From DASXMX01 sp036794395 (GTDB lineage Bacteria > Planctomycetota > Phycisphaerae > Tepidisphaerales > Tepidisphaeraceae): DNA of 9,000 bases. A program made the translations under genes and the position numbers. Positions 6,632-9,000 of the stretch are shown here, in pieces (within the stretch, counting starts at the first letter, position 1; each line of letters opens with the position of its first letter). Under the pieces are notes generated by a model, which was given only the letters and a program-made list of their open reading frames with translations, did not search any database and was not told the DNA's origin. The stretch spans positions 1 to 9,000 of the forward strand of contig DAIRGS010000287.1 of assembly GCA_036794395.1 (NCBI GenBank), written 5' to 3'.

Positions 6632-7297
6632 ATGTCAGTTGCCTCACCCATTGATCGCCCCGAGGCACCAACCCCCATCCGCGCATTCGAGCCGGGAACC
6701 ACGGGCTGGACCGCCGCGGATCTGGACGATCCAGAGATTGAGGCCATCTGGGTACGCGGGAGCTATGAAATTGTGGAAGGGGTACTCACGACGATGGCCC
6801 CGTCTTTTTTCATTGGTGGCCATGCGTTGTTCGAGTTGATGGTTCTGGTTCAAGACCATCTTGCACATTCATCTACAACGGATGACTTCGCAGCCGGGGT
6901 TGAGATCGTCGTGGATGAAGCCCGCGTGCTTCAAGCTGATGCCGCGCTCCTGACTCCATCCGATCTCGCAAAACACGCCAAGGCGGCCGCCGCCCAAGGC
7001 CGGCCAGATCCCGATCGCACGCGCCTCCTCGTCCCCCCAACACTCATCATCGAATCGGTCAGTCCCGGCCACGAAGCCCACGACCGGCGAACAAAGAAAA
7101 AATGGTACGCCGAGTTTGGCGTGCCCAATTACTGGATTCTCGACGCCTTCGCCAAGTCGCTGGAATGCTTCCGGCTTGCTGGATCCGAATACCAGCTTGA
7201 TGTGATGGGCAAGGATCAGGAGACCATTCAGCCGGCGGTCTTTGCGGGGCTGTCAGTACCTTTAGTAAAACTGTGGCGGCCGGCCAAGGCCGAATGA
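6632..7297 (+). CDS. Uma2 family protein (DUF820, PD-(D/E)XK nuclease fold)
   Basis: The 221-residue protein belongs to the Uma2/DUF820 family, which adopts a restriction-endonuclease-like fold. Its members are often annotated as putative endonucleases, but their true role is unproven. Family landmarks in order: YEIVEGVL (45-52), a long helix after IGGHALFELM, GVEIVVDEARVLQADAALL (89-107) with the candidate metal-binding Asp D103, LIIESVSPG (138-146) with Glu E141, then RRTKKKWYAEFGVPNYWILD (152-171) with candidate catalytic lysines K155-K157 and the family's GVxxYWIxD signature. All expected active-site positions are present and the length is normal. The ATG at 6632 is preferred over an in-frame ATG at 6524 because an extended -10 promoter overlaps the longer version. 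It stands alone and is convergent with the next gene. Many planctomycete and cyanobacterial genomes carry multiple copies of this family. Confidence 0.88.
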   Translation: MSVASPIDRPEAPTPIRAFEPGTTGWTAADLDDPEIEAIWVRGSYEIVEGVLTTMAPSFFIGGHALFELMVLVQDHLAHSSTTDDFAAGVEIVVDEARVLQADAALLTPSDLAKHAKAAAAQGRPDPDRTRLLVPPTLIIESVSPGHEAHDRRTKKKWYAEFGVPNYWILDAFAKSLECFRLAGSEYQLDVMGKDQETIQPAVFAGLSVPLVKLWRPAKAE

Positions 7298-7329
7298 CAC
7301 GTGCGAAGAACTCAACGAAAGTTGCAAGG

Positions 7330-8316
7330 TTAAGTCATTAATCGGCTGCGAAGCGCTCCCGTTTTTGGGACCCACACTACGTCACACGCGTCTGCCGGGG
7401 GAGTCGCGGGGCTTGGGAATGGGGTCAGGCGGAGCTGATGGCGCAGGAATCGCCGCTGTGTGCCCAGACCAAATCCTTCGTAGTCCAAGCCAAGCATCAG
7501 ATCGACGAGTTCGGCAACGCTTGAGCCGGCGCGCTCGAGCCATTCGGCGATCAGTTCCGTGGCTACAATGGGACGGTGTTGTCGTAGTGTTTCGCGAAGT
7601 CCGCGCAGTGCCCGGACTTCGAACCCTTCGACATCGATTTTGACGAACACCAGCGGGCGATTATCATCGGGGAGCGCCTGGTCACCCGTTTGAACTGGAA
7701 CGTTGACTGAGCTTGTGACGCGCAGACCACTGCGACCATCGATCGGCGCAAGCGTTCCCATGCCGGCGTGATTCTCCAGCACATTCAGCAGCAGAGTCGC
7801 CGGCTCGTCGGACAATCCCATTCCGTGCAAACGTACGTTCTGAATATTGTTCCGCTTCAAGACCGCGCGAATACGTTCACAACAGAGGGGATTGGGTTCA
7901 AAAGACTCGACCAAACCGCTGGAGCGAACGCATGCGGATGCGTGCAACGAAAGCATTCCGATATTCGCCCCCACATCGACAACCCGCTCGCCAGGTCGCA
8001 GGCAGGCGTTCATAAGGAGTTGCATGTCGAGCTCGTGGTACCGCGCAAGAAACCAGGTTTGCCGCTCGGACCAATCGGCAAGATTCAAATCCATCTCGTA
8101 GCCGTGCCATTTGCCGCGAACCGTTTTCCAGGGAGCGCCATGCCATCTCTGGTTTCCAGCAGAACCGGAAATGGATAATGCCGCTGCCAGCCTTCCCCAG
8201 CCCGGCAGTTCATGGCGGATCAATGGAAGGGCCAACCTGCTTCCAAAACGAATGCCAGAGTTTCCACGCAGTGCAACATTGCGATATTGGGGGGGGGGGG
8301 ACAGATGTAGAGTCAT
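7330..8316 (-). CDS. FkbM family methyltransferase with N-terminal poly-C tract
   Basis: The 328-residue SAM-dependent methyltransferase is of the FkbM type (Methyltransf_21), usually an O-methyltransferase acting on sugars, glycans or natural products. The acceptor here is unknown. The catalytic domain spans about 108-260: motif I VVDVGANIG (112-120), FEPNP (139-143), the family hallmark VKIDVEGFE (225-233) and ATE (252-254). Residues 1-75 are not recognised. Codons 6-10 contain twelve consecutive cytosines (8289-8300), read as Ser-Pro-Pro-Pro-Gln, so a one-base change would shift the frame; the current length keeps it open. In-frame restarts exist beyond the tract (TTG at 8235, ATG at 8094), and the latter would keep the catalytic domain. 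A weak GGGTGG ribosome site precedes the ATG. It lies 113 bases downstream of a phosphatase fragment on the same strand. Confidence 0.87.
   Translation of the reverse strand: MTLHLSPPPQYRNVALRGNSGIRFGSRLALPLIRHELPGWGRLAAALSISGSAGNQRWHGAPWKTVRGKWHGYEMDLNLADWSERQTWFLARYHELDMQLLMNACLRPGERVVDVGANIGMLSLHASACVRSSGLVESFEPNPLCCERIRAVLKRNNIQNVRLHGMGLSDEPATLLLNVLENHAGMGTLAPIDGRSGLRVTSSVNVPVQTGDQALPDDNRPLVFVKIDVEGFEVRALRGLRETLRQHRPIVATELIAEWLERAGSSVAELVDLMLGLDYEGFGLGTQRRFLRHQLRLTPFPSPATPPADACDVVWVPKTGALRSRLMT
8289..8300 (-). repeat. Poly-C(12) homopolymer inside the FkbM methyltransferase gene
   Basis: Twelve consecutive G on the plus strand (C on the coding strand) fall within codons 6-10. Homopolymers of this length and position slip during replication in known phase-variable genes. 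The assembly length of such tracts is also prone to sequencing error, so the displayed frame may represent one of several states. Confidence 0.95.
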
Positions 8317-8343
8317 TGAAGTGCCACCCGAAAGTATTCCGCG

Positions 8344-8349
8344 ACTATA
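8344..8349 (-). promoter_or_regulatory. Possible -10 element upstream of the FkbM gene
   Basis: TATAGT on the minus strand matches the -10 consensus at five of six bases and lies 27 bases before the ATG at 8316. No matching -35 hexamer is present at the usual distance; TTGACC lies further away, about 31 bases upstream of it. Weak evidence. Confidence 0.25.
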
Positions 8350-8429
8350 CCCTATCGGTTGATAAGGATCGGGGATCGTCGGTCAAACGGGGCCTGCGGC
8401 AGAAGAAAAATTGGTTGGCCATCTCCCCC

Positions 8430-8966
8430 CTAAAGGACTTTCATCACAACGGCCGTAATATCATCCTTCTGCTCGTCGGCTTGGAATTGCCGAACCTGAT
8501 CGCAGAGGGCCTCAAGAATTTTCGCGGCAGGTAGATGACGGTTTGCGCGAATCGATTGAACGGCTCGCTCCCCTCCAAACGGCTCCCCCGAAGCATCGGA
8601 TGCCTCGGTAATCCCATCGGTCAGCAATAGCACGACATCGCCCGCCCGGAGATCAATCGGCTGGGCAGCGCTGAAACGCCCATCGGCATCGATACCCAGC
8701 GGCATGCCGGTGCTCCACAATTCGCGGGAGACACTTCCCGAATCGTCTATCACATATCCAGGCGTGTGGCCGGCACTGGCATAAATCAGCGACCGGTTCG
8801 CAGGATCAAGGCTCGCCAAAAGCAAGGTCACGAAATGCTCATCGGACGTATCGGATTCCAGCGCGCGATTGGCCAGGGCCAGAATCTCGCCCACATCGGT
8901 TCTCGTGAGCATGAGTGCGCGGACATAGGCACGTGTCTCGGCCATGACTAGTGCTCTGTCACACAA
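8430..8966 (-). CDS. 5'-truncated SpoIIE/PP2C-type serine phosphatase domain, probable remnant
   Basis: The open frame (178 residues from a TTG, or 171 from the ATG at 8945) matches the C-terminal two thirds of a SpoIIE/RsbU-type PPM phosphatase, which dephosphorylates anti-sigma antagonist proteins. Recognisable blocks: VMAETRAYVRAL (7-18), LANRAL (31-36), YASAGHTPGY (62-71), MPLGI (88-92), LLTDGITEAS (114-123) and DDITAVVM (168-175). What is missing is the preceding GDVSGHG-type segment with a metal-binding Asp, plus any sensor or receiver domain usually found upstream. An in-frame TGA (8988-8990) closes the frame, and the upstream bases do not encode that motif in any frame. Homology appears to begin abruptly near 8946-8951, suggesting disruption by insertion or rearrangement rather than a mis-chosen start. 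Without the N-terminal Asp the fragment is unlikely to be catalytically active. Confidence 0.75.
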   Translation of the reverse strand: MCDRALVMAETRAYVRALMLTRTDVGEILALANRALESDTSDEHFVTLLLASLDPANRSLIYASAGHTPGYVIDDSGSVSRELWSTGMPLGIDADGRFSAAQPIDLRAGDVVLLLTDGITEASDASGEPFGGERAVQSIRANRHLPAAKILEALCDQVRQFQADEQKDDITAVVMKVL

Positions 8967-9000
8967 TGATTTTAGGGTAGACCGACTTCAGCTTGACCCG

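Noticed and set aside
1..9000. A multi-gene defence or biosynthetic system
   Set aside because: Genes are single, on mixed strands, separated by repeats or terminators, and belong to unrelated families. No effector/sensor pair, toxin-antitoxin pair, reverse transcriptase or Cas-like gene is present.

Overview
The window looks like accessory-rich chromosomal DNA of a GC-rich bacterium, most likely a planctomycete. That placement is inference. It rests on a secreted-type protein whose N-terminus carries a LEPR-XLL-like motif (FETLEGRSYMSAS), which is typical of planctomycete exported giants, together with a Uma2-family protein and large non-coding inverted repeats. No rRNA, tRNA or universal marker is present to fix the taxonomy.

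Layout. Positions 1-103 hold a GC-rich inverted repeat with a four-tract G-quadruplex motif. Positions 104-1956 are a complete IS1182-type insertion sequence: one transposase gene on the minus strand, 17-bp imperfect terminal inverted repeats and a 4-bp CGTA target duplication. The IS entered exactly at the base of the GC-rich hairpin. Next, on the minus strand, is a class I SAM-dependent methyltransferase with an N-terminal Cys4 zinc-ribbon-like segment (2151-3119). Positions 3120-3739 contain no credible gene. They hold a 200-bp inverted repeat built from 10-bp CACAGATGRA-type units, then two small REP-like hairpins. The largest gene (3740-6331, plus strand) encodes an 863-residue modular exported protein: LEPR-XLL-like leader, RTX-like GGxGxD repeats, Pro/Thr/Ser linker, PKD domain and right-handed beta-helix. 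It ends at a textbook intrinsic terminator. A Uma2 (DUF820) gene follows (6632-7297). Its promoter geometry predicts a leaderless mRNA. Convergent with it is a FkbM-family methyltransferase (7330-8316, minus) that carries a 12-cytosine homopolymer in codons 6-10. The window ends with a SpoIIE/PP2C-type phosphatase domain (8430-8966, minus) that has lost its N-terminal metal-binding motif.

How the genes fit together. There is no evident multi-gene operon and no recognisable defence or biosynthetic system. Single genes of unrelated function are separated by repeats and mobile DNA. Two methyltransferases of types often linked to glycan or secondary-metabolite modification and one large surface or exported protein hint at cell-surface functions, but they are not co-transcribed. 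The most notable observations are the poly-C tract in the FkbM gene (possible phase variation), the long CACAGATG inverted repeat, the IS inserted at a hairpin base, and the leaderless Uma2 promoter.
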